Shown: positions 32,901 through 45,160 of the stretch, in pieces
Numbering within the stretch: position 1 is the stretch's first letter
Layout: every line of letters begins with the position of its first letter
The notes under the pieces: generated by a model
The model's database searches: none
Seen by the model: only the letters and a program-made list of their open reading frames with translations
What the model was told of the DNA's origin: nothing
Program-made: the position numbers and the translations under genes
Assembly: GCA_963682055.1 (NCBI GenBank)
Contig: OY821750.1
Span: forward strand, 932,501 to 996,500
DNA length: 64,000 nt
Source: Primula veris
Lineage: Eukaryota > Streptophyta > Magnoliopsida > Ericales > Primulaceae
Direction: 5' to 3'

Positions 32901-33269
32901 TACACAAGTTCTCAAACAGTAAAAAAATAAAATTGAAATTATTATATATTAAGTATTTAAAGCTTGCTGCTTTTTTCAGACCATAAAAGTAGAAATTACA
33001 AAAGCTCAAATCTTTTAATTTAAACAATCAAATGAAGTAAAATTAATAAGTAAAAAAAGCCAACAAAAACATAATCTTAAATTATAAAATAAAGATGAGC
33101 ATATACCTTGGGAAGATGACCTTGGGATGTTTTTCATGTTAATTAATTTACTAAATTTTGGAGATGAAAATGTTGAAAAATGTAAAGGTGAAAAAGGGTA
33201 TTTTGGAAATGATGGTTTTGGTTTAATGTCAAATATTATATTTTTAAAGGAAATAATTTGAGAAGCCAT
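29946..33269 (-). CDS. DUF3783-domain protein, probably plastid-targeted, with two apparent lesions
   Basis: Exons on the minus strand: 33269-33107, 32597-32527, 32420-32347, 32224-32183, 31584-31543, 31170-about 31086, 30782-30695 and 30043-29946; a last exon is unresolved. The N-terminus (MASQIISFKN..., Ser/Lys/Pro-rich, few acids) looks like a transit peptide. The middle has KFVPLNADDPQFGPP, ALLLLGFNVEEAAK and VIYCTEDM. The C-terminal part (PRICFFSGLTGEEMM... to ELIEEIMGDHEMM) matches the style of DUF3783, whose function I do not know. Two oddities: the exon 2/3 junction is one base out of frame (in a G-run at about 32418-32421), and exon 6 ends AAG|GAAAGC instead of AAG|GTAAGC. These may be sequencing errors or real damage. 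The rest keeps frame well. Confidence 0.72.
30160..30687. mobile_element. hAT/MITE-like insert in DUF3783 intron 7
   Basis: The left end holds GTTGCAACTTTTAAGCTCAG and the right end GATGCAACCAAATAAGCC, roughly inverted. The body has AAAGGCTGGACCA and AAAAGGCTTAG words seen in similar inserts in LST8 introns. The breakpoint of the segmental duplication (7969/30294) falls inside it. The boundaries are approximate. Confidence 0.45.
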
Positions 33270-33361
33270 GGCAGGAAAAATAAAACAACTCTTTATCTCT
33301 CTCTTTTCTTTTTTTAGCTTTCTTTATCCTTTCTTAAATAATATTAAAATATTATGTATAA

Positions 33362-33628
33362 AAATCGAAACCGAACATATATTTCGGTTCGGTATTTTTC
33401 GGTTTGGATCTTTTTATTTTGTGGACCGAACCGGATCGGGGTTTTTCGGTCCGGTTTCGGATTTTTTTGGGTTTTTCACTTATTTTTCGGTTTTATTTTT
33501 GGTTTTTCGATCTTTTTCGGGCTTTTTCGGTTTTGTTGTAAACCGAAACCGACCCGAAAAAGTTTCGGTTTTTCGATTTCGGTCTTTTTCTGTTCGGTTC
33601 GGTTTTTTCGGGTTTTCGTCCGGCCCTA
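33362..33628 (+). repeat. GGTTTTTCGG-type dispersed repeat, block 1
   Basis: A purine/pyrimidine-skewed block made of CGGTTCGG, TTTTTCGG and GGTTTCGG words ends in GGGTTTTCGTCCGGCCC. Overlapping ORFs rich in Phe/Gly are an artefact of the repeat. It is related in inverted orientation to 34648-34975 and 61243-61425. It starts about 90 bp upstream of the DUF3783 start codon. Confidence 0.8.
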
Positions 33629-33767
33629 AACGTAGTTATCGATAAACTCGTTTTTACCTTCAAAGTATTTTCAAGTTTATCGTTTCTTATTGTTATTATT
33701 ATTTTACGTGTAAACTTTTAAATATTTTTAATTGTTTATGTTGTTGTTTTGTTTTTAAATATTTTGT

Positions 33768-33868
33768 AGTTTGATACATCAATCGTTTAAATTGGTAGTG
33801 CAGTATCTAAATCATTAAACACTCTTATTAAAATATACTAGATGTGTTTTTTCCCTTATACCTTAGAC
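33768..33868 (-). repeat. Solitary end of the long-TIR MITE family
   Basis: It resembles the right arm of the element ending at 6083: a GGTAGT..GTATCTAAATC..TTAAA pattern followed by ATACTAGATGTGTTTTTTCCC, similar to ACACTAAATGTATTTTTTCCC. Only one end is recognisable. Confidence 0.45.
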
Positions 33869-34044
33869 CTATTTAGTTTGTGTCGGAAAAAATTCACCAA
33901 TAATTTATACTGATTGACATTGAACATCTTTATAATTTTGAATTATGTTTTATAAATATAAACATTTCATTTTTGTGATGGTTAGTTTTGTAAAATTGAA
34001 TGACTTCATAAAAAAAATCGTATTCCCCGGTATTCTAACGTTTT

Positions 34045-34302
34045 ATAAATGATTTTTTTTTTGTTATATACAAATTATTATTCTCTCAACGTCCCAAAAC
34101 AGCTGTCATCTTTCGTAATAGTGTACCCCTTATGTTAAAAAAATAGACAAACAATACGGGTTGGAGTCGTACTATAAATGATTTTTTTTTTTGTTATATA
34201 CAAATTATTATTCTCTCAACGTCACAAAACAGCTGTCATCTTTCGTAATAGTATACCCCATATGTTAAAAAAATAGACAAACAATACGGGTTGGAGTCAG
34301 TA
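34045..34302 (+). repeat. Tandem duplication of a 129-bp unit
   Basis: Two adjacent units (34045-34173 and 34174-34302) share ATAAATGATTTTTTTTTT, AACAGCTGTCATCTTTCGTA and CAATACGGGTTGGAGTC with only a few changes. A third, weaker relative follows to about 34500 (GTTATCATCTTTCATAATA...ATACGAGACGAAAGGAG). That word set resembles a family of plant MITEs with CTCCCTC-type ends. Confidence 0.85.
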
Positions 34303-34647
34303 CTAATTAAGTTGGTAAAAAAACATATATACCAAAAGAACAATTTTGTAAAATCACGACAGTCAATTGAATTTTTTTGCCATATGCTATTATATTCCCC
34401 CATCGCAAAAAAGGTTATCATCTTTCATAATAACGTATTAACGTACCTCGTATGTTCAAAAAAAATAGACATAAAATACGAGACGAAAGGAGTATTAAAC
34501 AAGTGGGTACATCTAGAAGAGAACAATTTTGTAAAATCACAAAAGTTATGTGATTTTAAGGCAAAGGCTAAAAACATTATGTGGGTTATTTGAAAAAAGG
34601 TTATTTGCATTTTAGTCAAATTTATAGTAGTATGTATACATGCTCCG

Positions 34648-34975
34648 GCGAAAAACCGAAAAAACTGAACCAAACCGAACCGATAACCGAAAAATATCGA
34701 AATCGAAAAACCGAAAAACCGAAAAAATTTCGGGTCGATTTCGGTTTTCAGTAAAACCAAACTGAAAAAGACCGCAAACCTAAAAAGACCGAAAAAAACC
34801 CGAAAAAAACCGAAAAATCAAAAATAAAACCGAAAAATAACCGAAACTGGACCGAAAAAAAGGTCCGGTTCGGTCCAAAAAATAAAAAGACCGAAACAAA
34901 AAAAAATAAAACCGAAAAATATGCTCGATTTTGGTTTCGGTTTTACCAAAAACCGAACCGGATCAAACCGATCCC
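34648..34975 (-). repeat. GGTTTTTCGG-type dispersed repeat, block 2 (inverted)
   Basis: Composed of AACCGAA, CCGAAAAA and GACCGAAA words, the complement of block 1, about 1 kb away. It shares with 61243-61425 an ordered set of words: GGTCCGGTTCGGT, CAAAAAATAAAAA, CCGAAAAATATG and GGTTTCGGTTTT. That shows a true dispersed family and not only low complexity. Confidence 0.8.
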
Positions 34976-34999
34976 CTCATCTATATACACTTAAATACT

Positions 35000-35045
<46 letters not shown>

Positions 35046-37468
35046 ATATAACATGTAAAGCAAGGTTTTGGGTTTTTGGGTTTTACAAGTGATTATGAAT
35101 TTGCTAATTCCTTATCATATATAGTGGTAAACCCTTTATATATATATATATATATATATATATGGTATATGTTTGTATATTTTTTTGAATGCTGTTATTA
35201 TCAGTCTCTTGTTTATTTTTTATTGAGTAAAATATTAAAAACAAGTTTGAAAGGGTAAAAAGTTTATATGGTTAAAGATTATATATATATATATATATGT
35301 ATATATACACATATATGTATGGTTAAAGATTATTTTTTCTTGTATTAGGTGCTAAATTATTTTTAGTTGAAAGATTTTAGCTGAAATAGTACAATTTAAA
35401 AATAATAAAAAAATCATATGGGAAAATGATGAATATCAATTTAGTCTGAATTGGTAAATGTTGTTATAACTTGTAAAATATTGATGTTTTATTTATTTAT
35501 TAATGTGAAGTGATTCTGCACACCGAATTTTCTAGTCATAAATCTTAAATGCTGAAAATGATTCTGCTTTTTTTTTTTTTTTTAATCATGTTTCTTGTTC
35601 TCTTTTTTTTTTTTGAGTACAATGTTGAACATATTGATTGGTAATAAATCTAGTTACTATTTCCTTAATTAAAGTAGGGATTAAGAGAAATATAATTCAA
35701 ATCTGTTAATTTAATCATATTTGTTGATTTTATCCCTGATATCCATCTCCTTTTTCTTGGCAAAGTTATAAATGTCATTTGAGAATATTACAGTTTTCTG
35801 TTTTTGTTTGATTTAGCTTAATAAGTCAGTTTTGAAAAGTCTTTCATAATTTTTTAACATTTCCTTTTCTTGGTTAGAAACTTTCATTAAAACTATTTTC
35901 CAACATCTTGATACATTATCAAGCAACATTAGTTTGATCATTTTACTGGTTTACTTTTGGTCATTAGGAATTACTTTACCACACTATAAATCTTTAAAAA
36001 ACTTGCAATACTTATTTCAAAGGGAAAAATTGCTATGTAATGATGTTTTCTTTTATTTTTTGCAAGATTGTTTGTAAGCTTTTAGTCCAATAACATCGAA
36101 AGACAACAAAAACGGATTTTCCGAGCAGCTTCACGTTTTTAGCACCTAAAAGAAATGGAAACTGCTTAAACAACGTGACCTAACTTAATCTTAAAATTGA
36201 AACTGAATAATTAGTGTGGAAACGTGAGTAGAGGAAGCTTTCCACGATGGAAACTGCTTAAACAACGTGACCTAACTTGATCTTTATTGTTATTGGTTCA
36301 GGAATATACTTTTGTGATGTTGAATGTTCATTTGATTTGCAACAGCTCTATATCTTTACATATTTGGAAAGATTTGAGTATCTTACTGTTTCCTGTTTAT
36401 CAAGTTTACTTTTGGCTACTTTAAATAAAGAGGAAGATCTTTGTTTTTTAAGTTTTTAAACTCACAGATATTTCAAGTTTCAACCCATTTTCCATTGCTT
36501 TCTCCTATATCCAAAATTCCAGTATTTGGACTCCTTAGTTCAGTTTTTTGTTCTCTTTGTTCTTCCCCTCTTTCATCTAAATGTTGGGTTTTGTTATTAA
36601 AAAGTAATATTTTTCTGCTACCAGTGAGAGGAAGATCACCGTCATAAAATAGATTCGGGTATTTGGTTAGAGTCTCAATTGTTCCAATAATGTCGGACTT
36701 GGTATGATTCATGTGTTTGTATCCTGAATTATTTTTATACTACTATTTTTCACATATAGTATTAGAAATTTGTGGTGAGGATGTCAATTTTGCCAATTCC
36801 TGCCATGGTTATTTATTTTTTTGCTAGTTGTGTCATCTATTGATGTTCCTGAATAGGACAGAGGTGAAATATTTTCTTCAATTTTCCAAATCTTGAGAGA
36901 TCTGCTCTTTAGTTTAAAATTCTGAAATGAAATTTTATTCTGTTTAGTTCTTAAGTTACTTGTTAAAATGTGTATCCGTTGTGACTTGGGAGGCTTGATT
37001 CAGATCATTTCTGTTTATGAATAGGAATCTTGTTAAAATGTCCTCTTTACTTTTCTCGAGATGGGATCTGCTTTTTTATTTGAAGTCTGATATATACTTA
37101 TCTGTTTTTCCTTCATTTAATGATTTTGAATGCGCATATATGTTAGTTAGCTTATTTCGATTTAATTTTTTGTTTAATATTGACAATGTTAATATATCAG
37201 TGTTCCTTTCTTATTTTTTCTGTGGTTTATATTCTACTGCGTCATCTATGGATGTTCCCAAACAAGGACTTTACCTCAAAAAGACTTTCTTTACTTCTGA
37301 AAGAGTGGATCTGCTTTTCTATTTGAACTCTACTTTTGTAAAACCTTTCTTTCGCAATTTCCTTGTTAAAACATAGGGTGTGTGTGTTGGTTGGTTCATC
37401 TCGGTTTATGAATCACTTTTTTTCGCAAGCACTTTATGGATCACTTTATTTCTGTTCTATTTTTGAAG
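34976..37468. other. Spacer upstream of LST8 with TA microsatellites
   Basis: TA repeats lie at about 35001-35041, 35139-35163 and 35280-35300. T-runs lie near 35570 and 35604. A near-repeat of AAACTGCTTAAACAACGTGACC occurs at 36158 and 36249. No coding exon is recognisable. The 5' UTR and promoter of LST8 should lie here. The bases before the start codon (TTCTATTTTTGAAG at 37455-37468) could be a splice acceptor of a leader intron. Confidence 0.45.
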
Positions 37469-40400
37469 ATGTCCAATGCATCAGTGGTTCTTGCGACAGC
37501 TAGTTATGACCACACAATTAGGTTTTGGGAGGCGCAAAGTGGCCGTTGTTACCGAACTATTCAGCACCCTGAATCAGTAAGTGAATCAATTGTTAAAATT
37601 TATCTATTACCTGAATGATACTATTTTGAATCAGATTAGGAATATTGTATTATGATTATTTCAGTAGCTTAGGATAATTGTACAAATCTTTCTCTTGCTT
37701 TTTGGTTGAGTACTGCGATATAAACTTAAATGTCAACTAGTCACAAGGAAAAACTTGTTTCCCGTTTACTAGTATTTTTGATGGATATTCCCTTTCAATT
37801 AGCTAGTTTTTTGTAGGTATCATGTAATTGGTTTCACTTGTTGATGACATACTTTAGAAAAGCACTTTTTCATGTGGCTCTATGTATATACCGAATAGTA
37901 TGTACCAATAAATGGGAAATGACAAGTTCTGACTAGCACTTAAAGGGAAATAAGTTCAAAGTATATCAGTTAATGGGAATTTCTCCCAAACTAAAAGCCT
38001 ATTTTGATGCTTGTAAATTGATACTATCTGTTGTCTTAAACTCTTAATACACAGCAAATTAATCGGCTTGAGATAACTCCAGACCAGAGGTTCATAGCTG
38101 CAGCTGGGAATCCTCACATTCGATTATTTGATGTTAATTTTAATCACAATCTGCCGGTATTCTTCACCACCATTCAATTCACATATATTAGTATAATTAT
38201 TGCATTATGTTTTTTGGTGAAGGAATGGAACAAAATGAACTAATTGCAGGTGATGAGCTATGACTCGCATACTAATAATGTTATGGCAGTGGGGTTTCAG
38301 TGTGATGGTAATTGGATGTATTCAGGTTCTGAAGATGGCACTGTAAAGATTTGGGACTTAAGGTGGTTTAAAAGTTTAACATGACAATTATTTTTGGTCT
38401 AAGGCCTTGTTTGGTTGCAGCTTTTACGCTCGTTTTTTGTTGTTGTTGTTGCTTAAAACAGGACTGCATTTGGTTGATCACGTTAACACTAAGCTTTTAC
38501 TGCTATTTGCTTGACAACTCTAGAAGCTTCAAGCTTGATGAACCCAATATTTTTCTGAACCTTTATTCCCAGTTTATTTAACCAAAAGCTACAACCAAAA
38601 TAAGCTATAAGGAATTGTTTGGCCGAACCTTTGAACAAATAAGATGGAGCTTTTGGGGTTGTAAAAAATGTTTGGTTTATCCAGCTTAAGCATTAAGCAT
38701 AAAAGCTTAGTAAGAAATGCAACCAAGGCCTTATTGTTTCTATTATTGGTATATAAAAATGATGGCTCCGGTTAAATCAGGGCTCCAGCTTGTCAGAGGG
38801 AATATGAAAGTCGTGCAGCTGTCAACACTGTTGTTTTGCACCCTAATCAGGTTTTTGCCTTTAATTCTCAAACCATAAACATGCTTATTCTAATTTTCCG
38901 TAAAAAGGATATTCAGTTAACTAGCTTACTGTCTTTTATGTTTAACCCTCTGTCTTATTTAGTTCTTTCAATTTTGCAGACTGAGCTGATATCAGGCGAT
39001 CAAAATGGTAATATCAGAGTATGGGATCTAAGAGCAAATTCTTGTAGCTGTGAGTTGGTACGTTAATAGTGTAATCTATCCATTGTCTTGGTAAAAGTAA
39101 AACATGTGTTATAAAGGTAAACAGGTACATCGAATTTGGTTATCTGGCATGAAATATTATATAACAGGCTCTTATTATTATTGTTCATTTGCTTTTTCTT
39201 AAAGTTGTTTTTAGTTCAAATACAACTGTGACATTTTTCGTTTGATTAAATTAGGGAAACCGAAAACAGTTCCGTCAGACATATTTTTTAGTAGGTTTAT
39301 GGTCATTTCTTTCTATGTTATAGTTCTTTTATATCTCAGATAAACATCACACATTTTCTCACGTAACTTTGATTTCATCTTGATAACACTTTATATAGCG
39401 TGCATTTTCTTTTATTGTTTTTTTCACAAACACTGAGTATTAGATACAAATTACAAGTATGAGTTTCCTCATTGAAAACACCAAAATGCAGCAAGTATGC
39501 ATCAAATGCTACTGGCATCATCATCATCAAACTACACCTCTATACCAAAGATTTGGGGTAATCAAATGCTACTTGCCTACTTCAAAACTTTGGTGATAAA
39601 AAAATACCTCAGAAAGGGCAGTAATAACATCACTTTTGGAGTGCGATGGTTACCCCGAATCAGTTTTTATGATTTGTTGCTTAACGCGATTTCTTTAATG
39701 TACTCTCTCTTTAGGTTCCAGAGGAGACAGCTGTGAGATCTTTGTCGATGATGTGGGATGGGAGCCTAGTAGTAGCTGCAAACAACCGCGGAACATGCTA
39801 TGTTTGGCGTTTGTTACAAGGGACACAGGTAAAATGTTAAAATACCCTCTATCGTTCTCATTATAATGTGAAAACACCCGTTGGCGTCATTTAGTGTACA
39901 CTGGTATTTTTCTTTGTCGTTTAACAATTCCTTTTTTTGCTTCAATCGTAGACTATGACCAGTTTTGAGCCGCTTCATAAGTTACAGGCTCATGATGGGT
40001 ACATCTTGAAATGTGCACTCTCACCCGAGATGTGCGAGCCCAACAGGTCAATATTTTTCTTTCTTTTGAATAGAAATAGACATATTATTACATTTCTTGT
40101 TGCTGATTTTTTAAATTTCATATTTCAGTTGTAATAATTATTATTATTATTGTTAGGTATCTCGCTACTGCCTCTTCGGACAGCACTGTGAAGATATGGA
40201 ATGTGAGTGGTTTTACGCTGGAAAAAACCCTAGAAGGTATGTATCAAATCTTATGACAATCGAGGAAACTTGGTTAAGTATTTATTATAGTGTTTTGTGC
40301 TGGGAATTTTCCCTCTATTGTATATGTTTTTTGACATTTTGGAACACTGAGATCATCTAACCTCTACCTCACAGAGCCTTTTGAGAAACTGGTTTCATAT

Positions 40401-41183
40401 AAATAGTACTACTTGGGCTCTTATTTGTTTGCCTGTGAAGGCCTTGTTTGGTTGCAGCTTTTAAGTTCAATAATGTCGATCTTTTTCCTTAAAATCTGGA
40501 TCTCATTTCCTTGACCAGCATAAAGGCTAGGCTTTTCTGTTTTCTTTTGGCCTGCAAAAGTGAGAAGCTTATAGCTGGACCAATGTTCTAAAAGGCGCAA
40601 GGCGTACTTCAGGCGGAAATTGACCGCCTAGCGCCTAATTCCGCCTAATCACCGCCTAATTCGCTTACTCACCGCCTAATCCGCTTAATCCCGCGTAATA
40701 TTTTAGACTTCTAGGCTCCGCCTACCGTGTAAGAGCGCCTTTAAGAACACTGAGCTGGACAAACCTACCTTTTTCTCAAACTCAAAAAATTCCATTAACC
40801 AAAACAATTCTTAATTTCAGTTTGCAATTAAAACAGCATTGATTGTATCGGTGTGTTTTTCCAGGTCATTCACGATGGGTCTGGGACTGTGTTTTCTCGG
40901 CAGAGGGTGCTTATCTTATTACAGGTACAAAATATTACATTTTCTGATGTTGTAAATATCCATGTACTATTAGACGGTAAGAGCTTGTACTAGAATGTCT
41001 TCCATTTTACCCGAAACTAATGATTTAATCACCATTTTACTGAATATATGTGCAGCATCTTCCGATGGAACGGCTAAACTTTGGTCAACTTCAACTGGGG
41101 AAGAACTCAAGCTGTACCAAGGCCATCACAAAGCGGTTGTTTGTTGTGCTCTCCAGGAAGGGTTCGATCCATCTGCTGCGTAA
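37469..41183 (+). CDS. LST8: LST8, WD40-repeat subunit of the TOR kinase complex
   Basis: Ten exons with GT-AG borders, all in frame: 37469-37576, 38055-38156, 38250-38362, 38781-38850, 38980-39057, 39715-39828, 39952-40046, 40157-40236, 40865-40924 and 41056-41183, giving 315 residues. Seven WD repeats are recognisable from TIRFW, RLFD, VKIWDLR, RVWDLR, YVWRL, VKIWNV and AKLWST. The sequence follows the plant LST8 pattern closely ([40 protein letters not shown]). LST8 is a seven-bladed propeller that binds and stabilises the TOR kinase domain. Length and frame suggest a working gene. Introns 3 and 8 contain MITE-like inserts, and intron 8 an odd GC-rich repeat. Confidence 0.96.
38399..38734. 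mobile_element. MITE in LST8 intron 3
   Basis: The left end TAAGGCCTTGTTTGGTTGC and the right end GCAACCAAGGCCTTA are inverted complements apart from a short insertion. The element is about 335 bp, AT-rich and non-coding. The ends resemble hAT-type MITEs; a TSD could not be fixed. Confidence 0.7.
40438..40580 (+). mobile_element. Partial MITE-family copy in LST8 intron 8
   Basis: It starts AAGGCCTTGTTTGGTTGCAG like the element in intron 3. It then contains AAAGGCTAGGCTTTTCTG and AGAAGCTTATAGCTGGACC and loses similarity near 40580. The right inverted end is missing. Confidence 0.55.
40587..40752 (+). repeat. GC-rich GGCG/CCGCCTAAT repeat block in LST8 intron 8
   Basis: Begins TTCTAAAAGGCGCAAGGCG, followed by several CCGCCTAAT and CGCCTAAT words, and ends CTCCGCCTACCGTG...GCGCCTTTAAGAACA. 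The two ends (AAAAGGCGC and GCGCCTTT) are inverted complements. It stands out sharply from the AT-rich intron. Confidence 0.65.
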
Positions 41184-43130
41184 TCTAGGATTTTCTTTTA
41201 TATTACATCGGATTCGAACATATCGGGTTTTTTCTTTTCATATATGTCCAAATAATTCTTCACCGATAAGTCTAGATGATGCTTTTTAAGTTTTTCATTA
41301 CTCTTCTATTATTCAAGAAGCATATAAATTTAAAGCAAATGTTTAATTTCTCATTGAATAGTTATGTTTCACCATTTTACATATAGTATCAAATATTTGA
41401 ATATGTTTAACATGGAATTAAATAAATATGAAGCCAAACTGCCCAAAGCTCCACCAACATCTATTCGATTTTTTCACCAAATCTATTTCCTTTTATTGCC
41501 TCTCCGAACCAAGTTTGTTTATTTAATATGATCTGATTCGGATTCATTCGATCAAAGACTAGTAATAGGAACTAATCAGATAATATATGAATTCCTAGCC
41601 TGTTAAGAACATAAATGAGTGTATTTGGAAAGCCATGTGGGGATAGTATTCATAATCCCGACATTGTAAGTGTATGGATATTTTCTAATCCCAACACAAT
41701 CTAGTTCGTACTCATTATCCCGAGACTATAAGTCCCACAATCAGTACGACTTTACCAAGTGTAACACCCTTTTTATATATAGTACTAATATATAGTTGAA
41801 AACTAAGCAGAAAAACAATTACGATTACGCAAGTGAAGTATAACCAACAACACAGCTTGATTATGCCATGTTATTTGGGACCATAAACAATGTTGATCTT
41901 GCTCTTTTGAAGAGTGGCAAGGTACTCGCCCACATGGTTAATCGCCACTTCATCGCTAATGTTATAATTTTAGACATTGAGATCGTAAGACAACTTGTAT
42001 GTAATAGATGAACTTTAGTGTAGTTAAAAAATTCACGAACCGCCTTTTCACATGTGTAAAAGAGTTGGATACCATATGCATATAATGTATCTACAACACT
42101 ACAAATTGAACTCATAGCAAAAGCAAGATAAATAGACTTGTTAATCTTGTTTTCCTTATCACGTTACTTTATCTTAACACAATTTATAAAATATTACAAA
42201 AATAATCGATCGAATTATTATAAAAAATATAATATTTTAAAAAATATAGTATGGAAGTAAGTATATTTTAATACGAAATTTACACAATTCTAGTATTTTG
42301 TAGTTCGAGACGCCTTTAATCAAATATATGAAATTTTCAAAAACTTGAAGAATTTTCAAAAACACATTGATTGTGTTTTAAATTCAACTTTGAAGTTTGA
42401 ACATACCAAAAAGAACATTTGTCAAAACAATGAGGATCATTCATATAATTGTCTCTTAATATAAATATATATATAAATATATAAAATAAAATGAGGTCAT
42501 ATTATTATTATTATTATTATTATTATTTAATCCAAAATACAGATAATCAGAGGAAGATGACGAATTTGTAGAGTTTTTGTTTTGTAAGTTTTAATTTCCA
42601 TCTCTAAATTCAATTTCATTATCTGGGTTTCTTCACTTCTACTCTTAATTAAATTTGCTAAATAGCATAATTTTATTTCTATTTCCGTGACAGGATTAAA
42701 TATGATTTATTCTTATTATTAATACTTGGATTAGATAGTGAAAAATATGATTTATTTTCTAAATAAGTCATTTTTTTCCCAATCAAATTGCTTATTTATG
42801 AGAATTGGAATTTTAAGTAAATAGTGTAGCCTTTTTTTTTTTTTTTTTGGGAAATAAAAAATTGGGTTTTTTTCTTTATTGAAAAATCAATTATGGGTTC
42901 ATTTAGAGGGTTTATTTTCCTTTCTTTAAAGCAATTTTGCTAATTTCCAAAATATATTTATTTTATTTCAGCTTACAATTAACTTTGCTTGCTACCAAAC
43001 AAGCAAACATTTTTGGGTTTTTCAGATAAAAGAGAAATAAAAAGATCAGTTTTTTTATTTTCTAAGGTGTTCAATAAAATGGAGTTGAACTTATAAGGAA
43101 ACAAGAAAAAAAAAATCTGAGATTAAATGC
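41184..43130. other. Spacer between LST8 and the BORCS8-like gene, left part
   Basis: No gene is recognised. A (TTA)n microsatellite lies at about 42500-42528 and a T-run at 42832-42849. Around 41620-41760 the GTTTGG/AATCCC pattern hints at a decayed MITE. A minus-strand stretch near 41990-41870 has a short possible coding piece (ISDEVAINHVGEYLATLQ) that leads to a stop; I cannot identify it. Confidence 0.35.
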
Positions 43131-43565
43131 GATAACTAGCTGGCCTAATATGTTTTGTTCGGAGATTTATTAGGAAATGAAAATGGAAAAAAAAAAAAAA
43201 AACTGAGCCAAAATGCCATAACTAGCTGGCTTAAGAGGTTTTCAAAATCGCATCTTGAGCGTATATTTTTTCGTTACAGTCCAACTTGATAGTAGTTCTT
43301 AGTACGAGTCTATGAGATATATAATCGAGTTGATTTTATAGGTTATGGTACATAACTATGGGATTCCATAGTATATTTTGTTTGGAGATTTATTAGGAAA
43401 AGAAAATGCGTGTTCAAACGTGAAAAGGTTTTCAAAATCGTATCTTGAGCGTATATTTTTGCTTAATAGTCCAGCTTGATAGTAGTTCTTAATATGAGTC
43501 TATGAGGTATATCATTGATTTGATTTTATAGGTTATTGCACTAATCTGTGGAATTCGATAGCGTA
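43131..43565 (+). repeat. Imperfect tandem repeat, unit about 190-225 bp
   Basis: The words TTCGGAGATTTATTAGGAAA, AGGTTTTCAAAATCG, ATCTTGAGCGTATATTTTT, GATAGTAGTTCTTA and GATTTTATAGGTTAT each occur twice in the same order (for example 43157/43382 and 43237/43426). A short AACTAGCTGGC duplication starts the block. It may lie in the leader or an intron of the BORCS8-like gene. Confidence 0.8.
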
Positions 43566-45131
43566 AAAGAAATGATTACTTTTATTAGATAAGTCATTTA
43601 TTGAGTGTGAACTGATATTTTCTTAATTTAACATGGTTGGGTTCTCTTTCAAAGTCATTTCCTCAGAATCGGAAATTTTAAGTAATAACTAATAAGGTAG
43701 CTTATATGATGGTACGAGTGGAATGGGTTCATTGAGAGGCTTCGTTTGTTAAAATCAATACTGCTGGCTTATTTGAGACTGATAAAGAACGTGAACCGAT
43801 ACAGATTAATACACCAGCTATTCACAGCCCACAGGAAAAACTCACCTTGCGACCGAACAAGCTTTGAAATTTCTGGGGTTTCAGACTAAATATTAAAAAC
43901 GGTTAGTTTGAACCTTTTAATCTGTTTAAAAGGAAGCAGTTGAGCTTATAAGCAAACCTTATAAACTGAGCTTATTAGTCGCAACTAGACAAGCTGGGTA
44001 CATTCTGTTTAGGGATTTCATTTTAGAAACATAATGAGCTAGTAAAACATCAAATCCATATCTTGAAGGTGAAATATTATTATTTTCTCAATAATCCTAC
44101 CTGATTGAATCTCGTAAAGCTAGTGTTTTCGTAGGAAACAAAACTGACTCCTTTTTTTTAAAAGGTTTTCTTGGGGAATCCTTTATGAAGAGAAATGGAG
44201 TAATCAAATTTTCTTTTTCAGTCAGTATAATGCAAAGAGGTTGTCGAAATAATTTTGAAAGAATATTTAGTATTTGCGTAGGCTTATTCTCTTAGATCCA
44301 ATGTAACTTAGACAACCCGTTAGATCAAAATATTGTCTTGCAGTTATCCCCCCTGATAAGTGTTTAATTTAATATTCGTTTTTTAGTATTTTGAGATCTA
44401 TTTTTGCTTACTACCATCCTTGCTTTCTTCTTATCTGTAGGCAAGTCGGTAGCTCTTATCATAGCCTTTCTCGCCAGTAATTGGATGCATGATCTATGTT
44501 TGAGTAAGATCATCTCTGTCACTTTTTAAAGTCTTGAATACAAAAATAATTCCGAGCTCTGTCAAATAATAAGCAATTTGATGTCACTATACACGACTAA
44601 TCATTTGAGGCTTAAATTGTTCCTTCCAATACCACAGAATGCTTGTTTAGCTAGATTGCTTTGTAAGGAGAAGCTGTATATAGGTAGGAAATAACTGGAA
44701 TGTTCATTGCAATACCCCTAAAAATTAAAACAATTGAAACAGACCAGACCAGAATACGTCATACTAGAATGACTTGGCTGTATAATTATGATCTGGTTGA
44801 TATATAAATGCAAAAAATGATGTGTTATGCTTTACCTCTATTACTGTTATATTACTAGCCTATCATGCGTTAGCATTTTGAAAATGAGAGAGTGGTTATT
44901 CAACAGAAGCATATAAAGAAAGAATGCATATGCATCTGATTTTGTTGCAATAGAAATATTTGCATAACAAAAGGACAATGAGCTATTAAAAATATAGATT
45001 CTAGCGGTCTGTATTTAATTTTGAGTTTATGCCATATTGTTCTCGACTTAAATTATGTTTTTCCCCATCTCCTTTATTTGTTTTGTTTTTCTTTTTTCTA
45101 ATTTTTTAACTGAATGACCTTTATGAAAGCA
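43566..45131. other. Upstream region of the BORCS8-like gene
   Basis: I see no coding exon. The end (TTATGAAAGCAG at 45120-45131) is a good splice acceptor, so part of this stretch is probably a leader intron. A 5' non-coding exon should lie further left but cannot be placed from sequence alone. Confidence 0.4.
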
Positions 45132-45160
45132 GTAATGAATTTCCGTTCACCTTCGAGAAA

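Noticed and set aside
33268..33645. Plus-strand ORFs rich in Phe and Gly
   Set aside because: They are translations of the GGTTTTTCGG repeat block and have no gene features.
41861..42115. Minus-strand ORF of 84 codons
   Set aside because: No recognisable family; an alternative frame has a short plausible piece but ends in a stop within about 25 codons.
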